From Stygiobacter sp. RIFOXYC2_FULL_38_25 (GTDB lineage Bacteria; Bacteroidota; Ignavibacteria; Ignavibacteriales; Melioribacteraceae), in assembly GCA_001803165.1 (NCBI GenBank), contig MHAZ01000001.1, positions 1-64,000 on the forward strand: DNA of 64,000 bases, given 5' to 3'. Below the pieces are notes generated by a model. The model was not told the DNA's origin and did not search any database. It saw only the letters and a list, made by a program, of their open reading frames with translations. The position numbers were made by a program, and so were the translations under genes. Below are positions 16,581 through 25,213 of the stretch, piece by piece (the stretch's first letter is position 1; every line of letters starts with the position of its first letter).

Positions 16581-17417
16581 ATGAATGCAAAGTACAGGGT
16601 ATTTTTCTTATTATTCTTTGTAAGTATCTATTCGCTTCCCATTAATTCCCAAACAAAAATTAATTACGGCTCCAATAAGGGCAAGTACATTTCAATTGAC
16701 AACACTAAGATCTATTACGAAGAGTATGGCAAAGGTATTCCATTGTTACTGCTTCACGGCGGGCTCGGTTCTATTGCGGACTTTCAACTGGTAATCCATG
16801 AACTGTCTAAGCACTATCATGTTATTGCAGCAGACAGACCCGGACACGGCAGATCGGAACAAGCGGATTCATTATCATACCAGCTTATGGCTGACTATAC
16901 TTCTAAAATGATTGATATAATGAAATTGGATAGCGTTTATGTTTTAGGCTGGAGTGATGGAGGAACGACAGCACTAATTCTAACACTTGATAGAAAAGAT
17001 AAGGTGAAGAAGGTTTTGGTTTCCGGTGCAAATATTTCTTTGAGTGGTTTAACTCAGGATGCACAGAACTTTCTTCCTTATTTTACTCCGGAATATGTTG
17101 AAAAAGAAATGAAAGAGCAGCTTACAGAGTACCAGAGCAAATCACCTCAAAAAGACAAATGGAAAAAGTTTGTAAATGACATACAGAAACTGTGGATGAC
17201 CAAAACAATAATTCCGGAAGAAAAATTGAAACTGATAACTATACCTACGACGATTGTACTTGGTGACCACGATGGAGTAGCTCTTGAGCATGGGATTCAA
17301 ATGTTCAGATTGATTAACAAAAGCAGTTTTTGTGTTCTCCCAGCTACTACACATTATGTTTTTAATGAGAGACCGGAATTGATAAACAAGATTGCCCTCG
17401 AATTCTTCAAAAAATAA
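16581..17417 (+). CDS. Secreted alpha/beta hydrolase
   Basis: A 278-residue hydrolase with a signal peptide (FLLFFVSIYSLPINSQ). It has the oxyanion loop HGGLGS, the nucleophile elbow LGWSDGG, the acid in LGDHDGV and the histidine in ATTHYVF. It is similar in plan to the hydrolase at 10910-11803 but not close in sequence. The substrate is unknown. Confidence 0.82.
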   Translation: MNAKYRVFFLLFFVSIYSLPINSQTKINYGSNKGKYISIDNTKIYYEEYGKGIPLLLLHGGLGSIADFQLVIHELSKHYHVIAADRPGHGRSEQADSLSYQLMADYTSKMIDIMKLDSVYVLGWSDGGTTALILTLDRKDKVKKVLVSGANISLSGLTQDAQNFLPYFTPEYVEKEMKEQLTEYQSKSPQKDKWKKFVNDIQKLWMTKTIIPEEKLKLITIPTTIVLGDHDGVALEHGIQMFRLINKSSFCVLPATTHYVFNERPELINKIALEFFKK

Positions 17418-17456
17418 TAACTGGTTTAATTGCTAATCCCAAACTAGGTGATAACT

Positions 17457-17987
17457 ATGGATGATAATAGCAGAATAAGTAATTCGAAATCACGCTCTGC
17501 TATCAATACAATATTCAAAGCGGGTACAATTGCGGGCACACTGGATATTATTTGCGCACTCACTCAATTCTATATTAGAACGGGAAAAAATCCGGCAGCA
17601 GTACTGAAATTTATCGCAAGCGGTATCTTCGGCAAAGCTGCTTTAGTAGGAGGAACAGAAATGGCACTATTGGGTTTGCTGTTTCACTTCATAATCGCAT
17701 TTACATGGACAATAATATTTTTCTTTTTCTATCCGCAAATTTCTCATGTTGCAAAAAATAAAATAATTGCGGGTTTGTTATACGGGCTTTTTATTTACAC
17801 AATTATGACACGTTTAGTTCTACCGTTAAGCAACACTCCTAAAATTCCGTTTAATGCTGTACAAGCTGTAATTGGGATTATAATTTTGATGTTCGCAGTC
17901 GGTTTGCCAATCTCATTTATCGTAAGTAGATTTTATTCTGTGAATAAAGAATTGACTCCTGCTCAACATGCGAAAATGACAACCTAA
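17457..17987 (+). CDS. Membrane protein, DUF1440-like (tentative)
   Basis: A 176-residue polytopic protein. An N-terminal glycine-rich segment (AGTIAGTLDIICALTQFYI) is followed by three more hydrophobic spans near residues 68-92, 102-124 and 135-161. The pattern recalls YagU/DUF1440-type inner-membrane proteins, but I hold the name loosely. The ATG at 17457 is preferred over a GTG nine bases upstream because of the AGGTG site. Confidence 0.6.
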   Translation: MDDNSRISNSKSRSAINTIFKAGTIAGTLDIICALTQFYIRTGKNPAAVLKFIASGIFGKAALVGGTEMALLGLLFHFIIAFTWTIIFFFFYPQISHVAKNKIIAGLLYGLFIYTIMTRLVLPLSNTPKIPFNAVQAVIGIIILMFAVGLPISFIVSRFYSVNKELTPAQHAKMTT

Positions 17988-18158
17988 AAAGTTATTGCTA
18001 ATTACAAATTAGTAAGCCGGCAGATTTCTGAAAAAAACGCCAAAAAATATATTAGAATACTAAATTATTTTACCTTTTTAAAAAGCTACTGACATACTGT
18101 TGTCAAACCAGTGCTTTATTTTTGTTGCCTAACCATTTCAATAATATAAGGAAGCATT

Positions 18159-18656
18159 ATGTCTCTAATCAAAATTTTCTTAACCGAATTGGAACAAGAA
18201 GCAGCATCAACCCGAAAAATGTTGGAAATTGTTCCTGATGACAAGTACGATTGGAAGGCTCATCCTAAAAGCATGACAATCAGAGCGTTAACCACACATA
18301 TAGCCGAAATTCCCGGCTGGATTGAACATGGAATTATAAATGATGGATTGGATTTTGCAACCACTCCTTACAGTCCGAAAGTTATTAATAGCACAAAGGA
18401 ATTATTGCAATTCTTTGAGGAGTCTGTAGCTAAAGGTAAGGCTCAGTTAGTTGAAAAGAATGAAGCGAAACTTGATGGAAGATGGGTTATGAAAAACGGC
18501 GATATTGTTCTTATGGATCTTTCAAAAGCCGAAGTTATTAGGCATTCATTAAGTCAGTTGATTCACCACAGGGCACAGTTGGGCGTTTATCTTCGGTTAC
18601 TCGATATTCCGATCCCGGGAGTTTATGGACCAAGCGCTGATGAAATGAATCATTGA
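18159..18656 (+). CDS. DinB-family protein
   Basis: A 165-residue four-helix-bundle protein of the DinB/YfiT type. The three metal-site histidine regions are recognisable: ALTTHIAEIPGW (H48), and HSLSQLIHHRAQLGVYL with H134 or H135. Members are stress-associated and some are thiol transferases using bacillithiol or similar thiols. An AAGGAAG ribosome binding site is present. Confidence 0.82.
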   Translation: MSLIKIFLTELEQEAASTRKMLEIVPDDKYDWKAHPKSMTIRALTTHIAEIPGWIEHGIINDGLDFATTPYSPKVINSTKELLQFFEESVAKGKAQLVEKNEAKLDGRWVMKNGDIVLMDLSKAEVIRHSLSQLIHHRAQLGVYLRLLDIPIPGVYGPSADEMNH

Positions 18657-18790
18657 TTGGTTTCAATGGCATAATTTCATGTAACACCAGAATAGTTCAA
18701 AACCGAGATAGGGAATAAAAGGATAGAAGAATATTAACATTATAGCGGATTTAATGAGCAATAAAATTTACCCAATTGGTGAATTGTTTT

Positions 18791-18955
18791 ATACCGTCCC
18801 TAAAGGGACTAAACAAATATTGTGTCCATTATTCTATAGATATATCGCTCCTCCGAAGGAGTCCTTCGGACTAACGGAGCTAAAAATCCCGTAGGGATAG
18901 AATATCTATAAGTAAAGAATACCAAATAAACCAAAGTCCCTTTAGGGACAATATA
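18791..18955. repeat. Palindromic element bounded by GTCCCTAAAGGGAC-type arms
   Basis: The left arm CGTCCCTAAAGGGACT (about 18795-18810) and right arm AGTCCCTTTAGGGACAAT (18935-18952) are inverted copies, each also self-complementary. The middle contains CTCCGAAGGAGTCCTTCGG (about 18851-18869), also found inside attC-like site 2, and a matched pair around TATAGATAT/ATATCTATA. Confidence 0.7.
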
Positions 18956-19003
18956 GAGAACATCAATGCCCATTGCTATATCGGTTTTGAGGATAGTAAT
19001 ACT

Positions 19004-19038
19004 AAAGCTGAATGACGGAAATCATTCAGCTTTAATTT
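19004..19038 (+). terminator. Rho-independent terminator
   Basis: A 12-base perfect stem AAAGCTGAATGA / TCATTCAGCTTT with a six-base loop, followed by AATTTT. It lies downstream of the DinB gene and the repeat element, and could act in either direction. Confidence 0.6.
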
Positions 19039-19071
19039 TGGAAGGTATTTATTGTGAAGGTTGTTTTTAAT

Positions 19072-19158
19072 ATGAATTCCGCACAGATTGAACCGATAAA
19101 AGTAGCCGTGCTGAATGATACTTGCGGCAATAATATTCAGCTTGTTCAAATATTATAG
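19072..19158 (+). pseudogene. C-terminal relic of a VOC-family gene
   Basis: A 28-codon open stretch encoding EPIKVAVLNDTCGNNIQLVQ, which looks like the last strands of a VOC/glyoxalase protein (KDxCGNxIQL is a common ending). The rest of such a gene is missing and a terminator lies directly upstream. I read it as a deletion remnant. Confidence 0.35.
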
Positions 19159-19201
19159 ACATAAGTAGTCGGAACAGCAGAAAGCTAAATGAAAGTTAAG
19201 T

Positions 19202-19528
19202 ATGATAAGCATAGATGTTTTGCGGCAGTTGGCAATGCAGTTCCCGGATACAACCGAAGAACCTCATTTCGAGAAAATTTCTTTTAGAGTGAACAAAAAA
19301 ATATTTGCAACGTTTGATGAAAAGAATGACCGGGCGGTTGTAAAACTTTCTCTGACGGATCAATCTGTTTTTTGTAGTTTTGATAAGGCAATTATGTATC
19401 CAGTAAAAGGAACTTGGGGCGGGCAAGGATGGACGGTTGTTGAACTGAATAAAGTGAAAAGAGCAATGCTCAAGGATGCGTTAAAGAGCGCTTATCAAAA
19501 TGTGGCGGTAAAAAAGAAAAAGAACTAG
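19202..19528 (+). CDS. MmcQ/YjbR-like protein (DUF419)
   Basis: A 108-residue CyaY-like-fold protein. Typical are LAMQFPDTTEEPHFEKISFRV split over the first helix and strand, VKLSLTDQ, and the closing GQGWTVVELNKV. The biochemical role of the family is unknown, though some members bind DNA. It is followed after 21 bases by a DUF1697 gene. Confidence 0.8.
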   Translation: MISIDVLRQLAMQFPDTTEEPHFEKISFRVNKKIFATFDEKNDRAVVKLSLTDQSVFCSFDKAIMYPVKGTWGGQGWTVVELNKVKRAMLKDALKSAYQNVAVKKKKN

Positions 19529-19549
19529 ATACAAAGTGAGAATTGATTT

Positions 19550-20152
19550 ATGAAAAAGATACCCGCGAAATTAAAATCCGGCAAAGTGGGGAAACAAAAT
19601 TCATCAAATGATAACCACGAGCGTTACGCAGCTTTTCTTCGCGGGATTAATATTGGCGGACATAAAAAAGTACCAATGGCTGATTTAAAGAAAATGCTTG
19701 AGAAAATTGGGTTCACTAACGTTCAGACAGTACTTGCAAGCGGTAATGTAGTTTTCGATTCGGCAGAGAAAAATTTGGCGGCAATAAAAGAAACTATTGA
19801 GAAGAAAATAAATGAAGCCTTCGGCTTCCAAGTTAAAACGATCGTCCATAGTATGAATGAAATAAAAAGCCTTGTTTCTTCCGATCCGTTCAAAGGAATA
19901 GAAGTAACAAAGGAAACACGTCTTTATGTAACTTTTCTTTCTCATAAACCAAAGAGCACATTTAAGGCTCCATATCAATCTCCCGATAAATTATTTCAAA
20001 TTCTTAAAGCAACAGATTATGCTCTCTTTGGCGTTCTGTCTGTTAAGGATGCTCATTCCGTAGATGCGATGAATTTTATTGACAAGGAATTCGGGAAAGA
20101 AGTAACAACTAGAAATTGGAATACGATTGTAAAAGTAGCCTCGCTGGGATAG
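19550..20152 (+). CDS. DUF1697 family protein
   Basis: A 200-residue protein with the DUF1697 core: YAAFLRGINIGGHKKVPM, LEKIGFTNVQTVLASGNVVF, and the C-terminal GKEVTTRNWNTI. A basic extension of about 25 residues precedes the domain. The function of the family is unknown. It is probably cotranscribed with the MmcQ-like gene. Confidence 0.85.
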   Translation: MKKIPAKLKSGKVGKQNSSNDNHERYAAFLRGINIGGHKKVPMADLKKMLEKIGFTNVQTVLASGNVVFDSAEKNLAAIKETIEKKINEAFGFQVKTIVHSMNEIKSLVSSDPFKGIEVTKETRLYVTFLSHKPKSTFKAPYQSPDKLFQILKATDYALFGVLSVKDAHSVDAMNFIDKEFGKEVTTRNWNTIVKVASLG

Positions 20153-20334
20153 AAAATTCTCCAATCAATTCAGTTGATTTAAAAAAGCCAATAACATATA
20201 CTGTTGCTGTTTTTATGAATTGCAATGAGGGTAACCGATGTCAACAATGTATATATAGCTCCAAGTGTTGCTGCATAGTTGTAGAAAATAAAAAGAAGAA
20301 CAATTAATCGATTGCAAAGAGGGAGAAAGAAATC

Positions 20335-20676
20335 ATGTTATTGCAAATTGCTCAAAGCACACAAATGGCGTGGAAGCCTTTAGTAGAAGAGGGTGTTAAA
20401 ACAGAGGGCATTTCTATAAAAGTTTTACAAACTGATGAAGCAACAAAAAGAGCACCTACTATTTTACTAAAATTTGAAGCTGGCGCATCTTATCCTAATC
20501 ATAATCATCCAGGTGGAGAAGAGGCATTCGTACTGGAAGGAGAAGTACGTTTTGGTCCTACACAATTAAACACTGGCGATTATTTATATACTCCGCCGGG
20601 AGGCAAACATTCTGTCTTTTCTAAAACCGGCTGTGTTATATTGTTAATCGTTCCAGAAGAAGTTGAAATCTTATAA
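20335..20676 (+). CDS. Cupin-domain protein, ChrR-like
   Basis: A 113-residue single cupin. Motif 1 is SYPNHNHPGGEEAFVLEGEV (His residues near 59 and 61, Glu near 65) and motif 2 is GDYLYTPPGGKH with a metal-ligand histidine. It resembles the C-terminal cupin of ChrR anti-sigma factors without the zinc-binding anti-sigma part, so it is probably an independent metal-binding protein. A GGGAGAAAG ribosome binding site is present. Confidence 0.8.
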   Translation: MLLQIAQSTQMAWKPLVEEGVKTEGISIKVLQTDEATKRAPTILLKFEAGASYPNHNHPGGEEAFVLEGEVRFGPTQLNTGDYLYTPPGGKHSVFSKTGCVILLIVPEEVEIL

Positions 20677-20702
20677 TTCGTTATTGCAAAGTGAATTGAT
20701 CC

Positions 20703-21452
20703 ATGGAAATAAAAGCATACATAAAACGAATAAATTATAAAGGTTCGCTGGAACCAACGGTCGAAACATTACGTGGTTTACAACTCGCACATTTACAGAC
20801 TGTCCCTTTCGAGAATCTTAGCATTCATGCAAAAGAGCCAATCCTACTTCAAGAAGATTCATTGTTTGAAAAGATTGTTATGCGAAAGCGCGGTGGTTTT
20901 TGTTACGAATTAAATGGATTGTTTGCAGCTCTTCTCCGTGAACTTGGATTTGAAGTTACGATGCTTTCCGCCGGTGTTGCAAAAAATGATGGCGGATTCG
21001 GACCAGACTTTGATCACATGACATTGATGGTTTCACTCGAAGAGAGATGGCTCGTTGATGTTGGATTTGGAGATTCGTTCCAGCAGCCGTTATTGATTGA
21101 CAGTAGAGATGTTCAGTTACAAGGTGTACGTTCATACCAAATAAATGATGATGGTAAATATCTTGTTCTGAAAGAAAAGAAAAATGAAGGTGACTGGAAT
21201 GCGCAATACCGTTTTTATCTTCATCCATGCGAGCTGGGAGACTATGAAGAAATGTGCCGTTACCATCAGACTTCACCGCAATCAACTTTTACACAGAAGC
21301 GACTCTGCTCGATAGCTAAACCAAACGGCAGAACAACTCTTAGCGATATGCGCTTGATTGAAACAATTGGTGAGGAGAAGTTTGAGCGCACTCTGGCGGA
21401 TGATACAGAGTACAAAACAGTTTTGAAAAAAGAGTTTGTAATTTTTATGTAG
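20703..21452 (+). CDS. Arylamine N-acetyltransferase
   Basis: A 249-residue NAT that moves an acetyl group from CoA to arylamines, hydrazines or related substrates by a ping-pong mechanism. The complete catalytic triad is visible: C67 in RGGFCYELNG, H105 in FDHMTL and D119 in LVDVGFGD. Residues 18-35 (VETLRGLQLAHLQTVPFENL) match the family start. It is slightly shorter than the usual 260-280 residues. It follows the cupin gene by 26 bases. Confidence 0.9.
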   Translation: MEIKAYIKRINYKGSLEPTVETLRGLQLAHLQTVPFENLSIHAKEPILLQEDSLFEKIVMRKRGGFCYELNGLFAALLRELGFEVTMLSAGVAKNDGGFGPDFDHMTLMVSLEERWLVDVGFGDSFQQPLLIDSRDVQLQGVRSYQINDDGKYLVLKEKKNEGDWNAQYRFYLHPCELGDYEEMCRYHQTSPQSTFTQKRLCSIAKPNGRTTLSDMRLIETIGEEKFERTLADDTEYKTVLKKEFVIFM

Positions 21453-21530
21453 CTTCAAGCAAAGGGGAAAAGCTGAGAATTCATCCTCATTTGTAGCAGC
21501 TAAAATCAGAAGTAACAATACTAAACCAAA

Positions 21531-22091
21531 ATGGAAAACTTGATGACAATAGAGAATCAAATTAAAAACTTTATCTCGTACGGATTTCACAAATATTTGG
21601 GAATGACGGAAACCGAATACATGAATTCTGTTTCAGTAAATGTAATTCAGCCGGAAAAATACCAAGGCATATTCGACTATCCTTTTTTTGTAGAAACGCG
21701 AATTCCAATTGAAGAGCAAATCAAACTGCTGGGTATTGACGATTACGTTAACGCTGCTAATCTCACTCATCTCTATGAGCAAATTAATTTTCCTTATTTA
21801 GCTTGGACGCATGATTTATCGCTGCATGCCGGAAAAACAATTTCGGAAACGCATTCGAGTTATCTTGAAATTGAAATTGGCTGCACTGCAATTGAAGTGA
21901 TAGCATTCGCTGTTCATTATCCATCATTATGCAAGGGCAGAGGAATAGACGCGCCTTCCACAATTTTCAGAGGTGAATACTTTGCGAGTTTAATTGCGCA
22001 TGAAAAGAACTACGAACTTGCATCTCACTGGACAGATGATAGGACAGAGAATTTTTATTGTCTTACGCGCGGTAAGGAAGTAACAAAATAA
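21531..22091 (+). CDS. Conserved hypothetical protein, possibly DUF5701
   Basis: A 186-residue soluble protein. It shows FISYGFHKYLGMTETEYMNS near the start and a conserved-looking core SSYLEIEIGCTAIEVIAFAV. I associate this with DUF5701-type proteins but cannot confirm it. No signal peptide. It ends in a long palindromic spacer shared with the convergent transporter gene. Confidence 0.6.
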   Translation: MENLMTIENQIKNFISYGFHKYLGMTETEYMNSVSVNVIQPEKYQGIFDYPFFVETRIPIEEQIKLLGIDDYVNAANLTHLYEQINFPYLAWTHDLSLHAGKTISETHSSYLEIEIGCTAIEVIAFAVHYPSLCKGRGIDAPSTIFRGEYFASLIAHEKNYELASHWTDDRTENFYCLTRGKEVTK

Positions 22092-22110
22092 AATTGTAAT
22101 TAAAAATAAA

Positions 22111-22233
22111 CCGTCTCAAAAGTAATGTTTGTTAATAGAATAGCCCGCGGATGACGCAGATTTAACTGATACTTCGTTAAACTCAGTACATGTTTTCGCA
22201 GATTATTTATTTGAAGAATTACTTTTGAGACGG
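22111..22233. repeat. Palindromic spacer between convergent genes
   Basis: CCGTCTCAAAAGTAAT (22111-22126) is the exact inverse complement of ATTACTTTTGAGACGG (22218-22233). The loop of about 90 bases contains GCGGATGACGCAGATTT. It probably doubles as a terminator for both flanking genes. Confidence 0.7.
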
Positions 22234-22243
22234 CCTCTTTTAT

Positions 22244-23500
22244 TTATTCTGCTTTTACCAAAAATTTATTATATAAATACATCAACAAGACAGACAGCAA
22301 TCCAATTCCAATCATAGAGAACCAAATGTACTCCGGATGCCCGCTTGCTTTGGAAGTTTGGTAAAGCCATCCGCCAAAAGGATCTCCGGCAAAACGCGCA
22401 ATGGCTATTGGCAGAAACGCGAAACCTTGATATAATCCTTGTTGACCTTCCGGCGCAATTTCGGAAATGTATTCGTAATAACGTGGTGCTTGAACCATCT
22501 CACCGATTGCGAATGCAACTATACCCGCAACAATAGTTGGAATAGAAGGATAAATTCCAATGACAATCCAAATTAAACTTGAGATCGCGAATCCATACAT
22601 AATAGCTTTTGAAGTATGCAAGTTCTTTGTAAAACGGTTTACCGGAATTTGCAAAAGAATAATAGCACCGGCGCCGGCCCACGATTGAATGATTTCGTAA
22701 GGTGCAGTCGCGCTGATGTAATCTGTTACATAATACGGAACGATTATAAATTCTTGCCAGAAGATGATCCAATAAAGAGAGTAGATGAAAAGGAAAATCA
22801 TAAATTTATAATTTCTGAGAACTACAAAAAGGTTGGCAATTTTTTTAGCTAAGGTTTCAACATCAGACGGCTCATGCACATCTTTGTAGAATATCATATT
22901 AACAACAAGCATTGCAAAGCAGCTTATTGCCGAAACCATGTAAACGAATTCATTTCCAAAGCTATCGCGAACAAGATAAGCTATTGTTGGTCCAATCATA
23001 GCGCCGGCGTTAACAAGCCAGTAGTAAATAGCAAAACCCAGCGATTTTGAATCCGAGTCTTTTGATGCAACTGCTACTGTTCCGAGCACAGATGGTTTAA
23101 TGAATGAACCGCCGAATGCTGTAAATATCAAGAACAACATTAACAGCCAATAGTTTGGCGTACTGCTGTAGAAGGAAGAAAAAACGCTCAAGCCCATTGA
23201 GCCAATAAGAAAATAACCGATGCCTAAAATTGTGAAGGCAACGTTAAAAGCTTTTTTGAATCCCCATTTGTCCGCGAGAGTTCCGCCGAGAATAGGCAGA
23301 AGATAAATTAATCCGCCGAATATACCGGATAGCTGCCCGGCTTCTGTTTCTGTAAAATGTAAATTGTTACGGAGATAAATCATGAAAACGATTTGCTGAC
23401 CGTAGTAAGCAAGCCGCTCGAATAGTTCCATTACGTTTGCAACCCAGAAGGAAGGATGAAATCCCGATTTGAGTTTTTGAATTTCTGCAGAGAGGTTCAT
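22244..23500 (-). CDS. MFS/POT-like transporter
   Basis: A 418-residue transporter with about 12 transmembrane segments. The N-terminal pattern ELFERLAYYGQQIVFMIYL, GGTLADKWGFKKA and GSFIKPSV resembles the proton-dependent oligopeptide (POT/PTR2) branch of the major facilitator superfamily. The start at 23500 is chosen because CGGAG precedes that ATG; an upstream ATG would add ten residues without a membrane signal. The substrate is unknown. Confidence 0.8.
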   Translation of the reverse strand: MNLSAEIQKLKSGFHPSFWVANVMELFERLAYYGQQIVFMIYLRNNLHFTETEAGQLSGIFGGLIYLLPILGGTLADKWGFKKAFNVAFTILGIGYFLIGSMGLSVFSSFYSSTPNYWLLMLFLIFTAFGGSFIKPSVLGTVAVASKDSDSKSLGFAIYYWLVNAGAMIGPTIAYLVRDSFGNEFVYMVSAISCFAMLVVNMIFYKDVHEPSDVETLAKKIANLFVVLRNYKFMIFLFIYSLYWIIFWQEFIIVPYYVTDYISATAPYEIIQSWAGAGAIILLQIPVNRFTKNLHTSKAIMYGFAISSLIWIVIGIYPSIPTIVAGIVAFAIGEMVQAPRYYEYISEIAPEGQQGLYQGFAFLPIAIARFAGDPFGGWLYQTSKASGHPEYIWFSMIGIGLLSVLLMYLYNKFLVKAE

Positions 23501-23599
23501 ATAACTCCGAGCTAAATGATTGGCGTGCAAAATAATCTAAAACAACATTGTTATTCAAATCATTTTTGTAATTTTCGCAGAGGATAAACCAAGCTACAA

Positions 23600-23722
23600 G
23601 AAAATTGCCACAAAGAATCTAACCTGCCCGCTACGTAGGATATACTTTAGCAGGCGGGGACACAAAAGTTTCTCTAAAAGGAATTTAATTATGTACTTAG
23701 TGGCTTTGTGTCTTGGTGGCTA
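23600..23722. repeat. Palindromic repeat, CACCAAGG family, copy 2
   Basis: TTGCCACAAAG on the left faces GGCTTTGTGTCTTGGTGGC on the right (about 23704-23722). An inner hairpin, CCTGCCCGC...GCAGGCGGGG, occupies the left half. It is related to 9640-9725 and fills the spacer between divergent genes. Confidence 0.5.
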
Positions 23723-23769
23723 CTCTTTTTTAACCGTGAAGTAATTTGCCATAAAAGAATGAGGGAAGA

Positions 23770-24354
23770 ATGGAACAAAAATATTTCAAGCATGAATCCG
23801 CTTACGTTGACGATAATGTAGAAATTGGAGAGGGGACAAAGATTTGGCATTTTTCACACGTTCAGAGCGGAGCTAAACTTGGCAGCAATTGCGTGCTTGG
23901 TCAGAATGTGAACATCGGCAATAATGTTACCATTGGAAATTTTGTGAAGATACAGAATAACGTTTCTGTTTACGAAGGTGTGATTTTGGAAGATTATGTT
24001 TTCTGCGGACCATCAATGGTGTTTACAAATATTAGCGATCCACGTTCTAAGTACCCGCAAGTTGGAGCGAAGTTTTACAAGAAAACATTGGTGAAAGAGG
24101 GCGCTTCGCTTGGTGCTAACTCAACAATAGTTTGCGGACATACAATAGGCAGATTTGCTTTCGTCGGTGCCGGCGCGGTTGTAACAAAAGACATTCCGGA
24201 TTTTGCGTTGGTTGTTGGCAACCCGGCAAGAATTGTAGGCTGGTTTAGCGAAGCGGGAGTTAAACTTGTGTTTGATAAAGAGGGAATAGCGCACTGCGAG
24301 AAATCGAATAAAACATATAAATTGGAAAACGGGATAGTAAGAGAAGTAGAATAA
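23770..24354 (+). CDS. Hexapeptide-repeat acyltransferase, WbpD/WlbB-like
   Basis: A 194-residue left-handed beta-helix enzyme. Repeats such as VDDNVEIGEGTKIWHFSHV, LGQNVNIGNNVTIGNFVKI and LGANSTIVCGHTIGRFAFVGAGAVV run through residues 10-135. The form matches N-acetyltransferases acting on UDP-3-amino sugars (WbpD family), used for O-antigen or capsule sugars. The matching aminotransferase type lies at 25921-27132, with two opposite-strand genes in between. Confidence 0.85.
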   Translation: MEQKYFKHESAYVDDNVEIGEGTKIWHFSHVQSGAKLGSNCVLGQNVNIGNNVTIGNFVKIQNNVSVYEGVILEDYVFCGPSMVFTNISDPRSKYPQVGAKFYKKTLVKEGASLGANSTIVCGHTIGRFAFVGAGAVVTKDIPDFALVVGNPARIVGWFSEAGVKLVFDKEGIAHCEKSNKTYKLENGIVREVE

Positions 24355-24360
24355 TTAGTA

Positions 24361-24406
24361 GGGAACGGTCATACCCGTCCATCGTATTGTGGCTGAGACC
24401 GTTCCC
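24361..24406 (+). terminator. Hairpin, possible terminator
   Basis: GGGAACGGTC and GACCGTTCCC form a perfect ten-base stem with a 26-base loop directly after the acyltransferase. No clear U-run follows, so it may be a repeat hairpin rather than a true terminator. Confidence 0.45.
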
Positions 24407-24413
24407 GATAAAC

Positions 24414-25199
24414 TTAGTACTGCAAAACCTTGAATCTATAAACGCTGTTGTATTGCTCTTCCATCTTAATCACTTCGCCGGATTTTTCGGAAAGCTAGAA
24501 TAGCGCGTAATTTTTCTCATCATAATTTATCTTAAGCAGCCAGCAATTTATTTGAGTGTCATTGTTCAATTTTAATTTTCCTTTTCCCGTCACTTCGTAT
24601 AAATGATAGCCCGCTTCTTTTTCGGAAGGATCAAAGAAAGAAACAGCAAATTTTTGTCCGACTTTTTTTATCGGCAGAAGAGGAAGGGTTTCCAGATCAA
24701 TTTCCCAGCTTAGGATTGGAATGTTAAGCTTAACCGGATTGCTGCCCAGTGCCGAATTATCAGCAACATTTTTGTCGGGATACATTTCATCTTTGGAATA
24801 ATCAAAAGCTTTCGTCCCCGCGCCTCTATCATATCTTGGGTCGCCGATTTTATTTGTTACAGCTAAATGATGCAGCGGCGCAAGTGTTTTTCTATCGCAA
24901 ATATTTGTAACGGTTTTGTACAATGCGCCATCTTTAGTAAACCATTTCCATGTAAATTCAACAGCCTCTTTATTGTTGAATTTGGAAAACTTTGCTTCTC
25001 TCTGCCAAATGTCGCCGATATTCTTTCTTGTTTTAGTAGAATCAGCTCTGTAAACCAGATATTCTTTGCTAAATTCTGTTAGCTTAGAGGTAAGCAATTT
25101 ATTATTAGATGAATTTATAGTATCCACTTTAGATTGAGCGTTTACAACAGCAAAAAAAAAAATAAATATAGCCAAGAATAGAAGTTTGAAATTGTTCAT
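24414..25199 (-). pseudogene. Exported hypothetical protein interrupted by an in-frame stop
   Basis: The reading frame starts with a clear signal peptide (FLAIFIFFFAVVNAQ) and runs 234 codons to a TAG at 24495-24497. The same frame stays open for 26 more codons after the TAG, ending in TAA at 24414. The junction reads YALF-stop-LSEKSGEVIKMEE, and in this protein type a tryptophan (TGG) commonly stands there (FWLSxxTGEV), so one G-to-A change explains the stop. The protein would lose its last beta strand. The family resembles periplasmic DUF3108-like proteins; the function is unknown. Confidence 0.65.
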
Positions 25200-25213
25200 T
25201 ATTAATACCTCAG

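Larger units (their letters stand above)
18657..19071. other. Gene-free spacer with repeat element and terminator
   Basis: No complete gene. It holds a palindromic repeat (18791-18955) and a strong hairpin (19004-19038), and ends in a short coding relic. Confidence 0.6.

Noticed and set aside
20153-20330. Hydrophobic minus-strand frame (reads like membrane helices) between the DUF1697 and cupin genes
   Set aside because: It has no start or complete domain and might be a relic of a transporter, but similarity could not be tested, so it is not listed as a gene.
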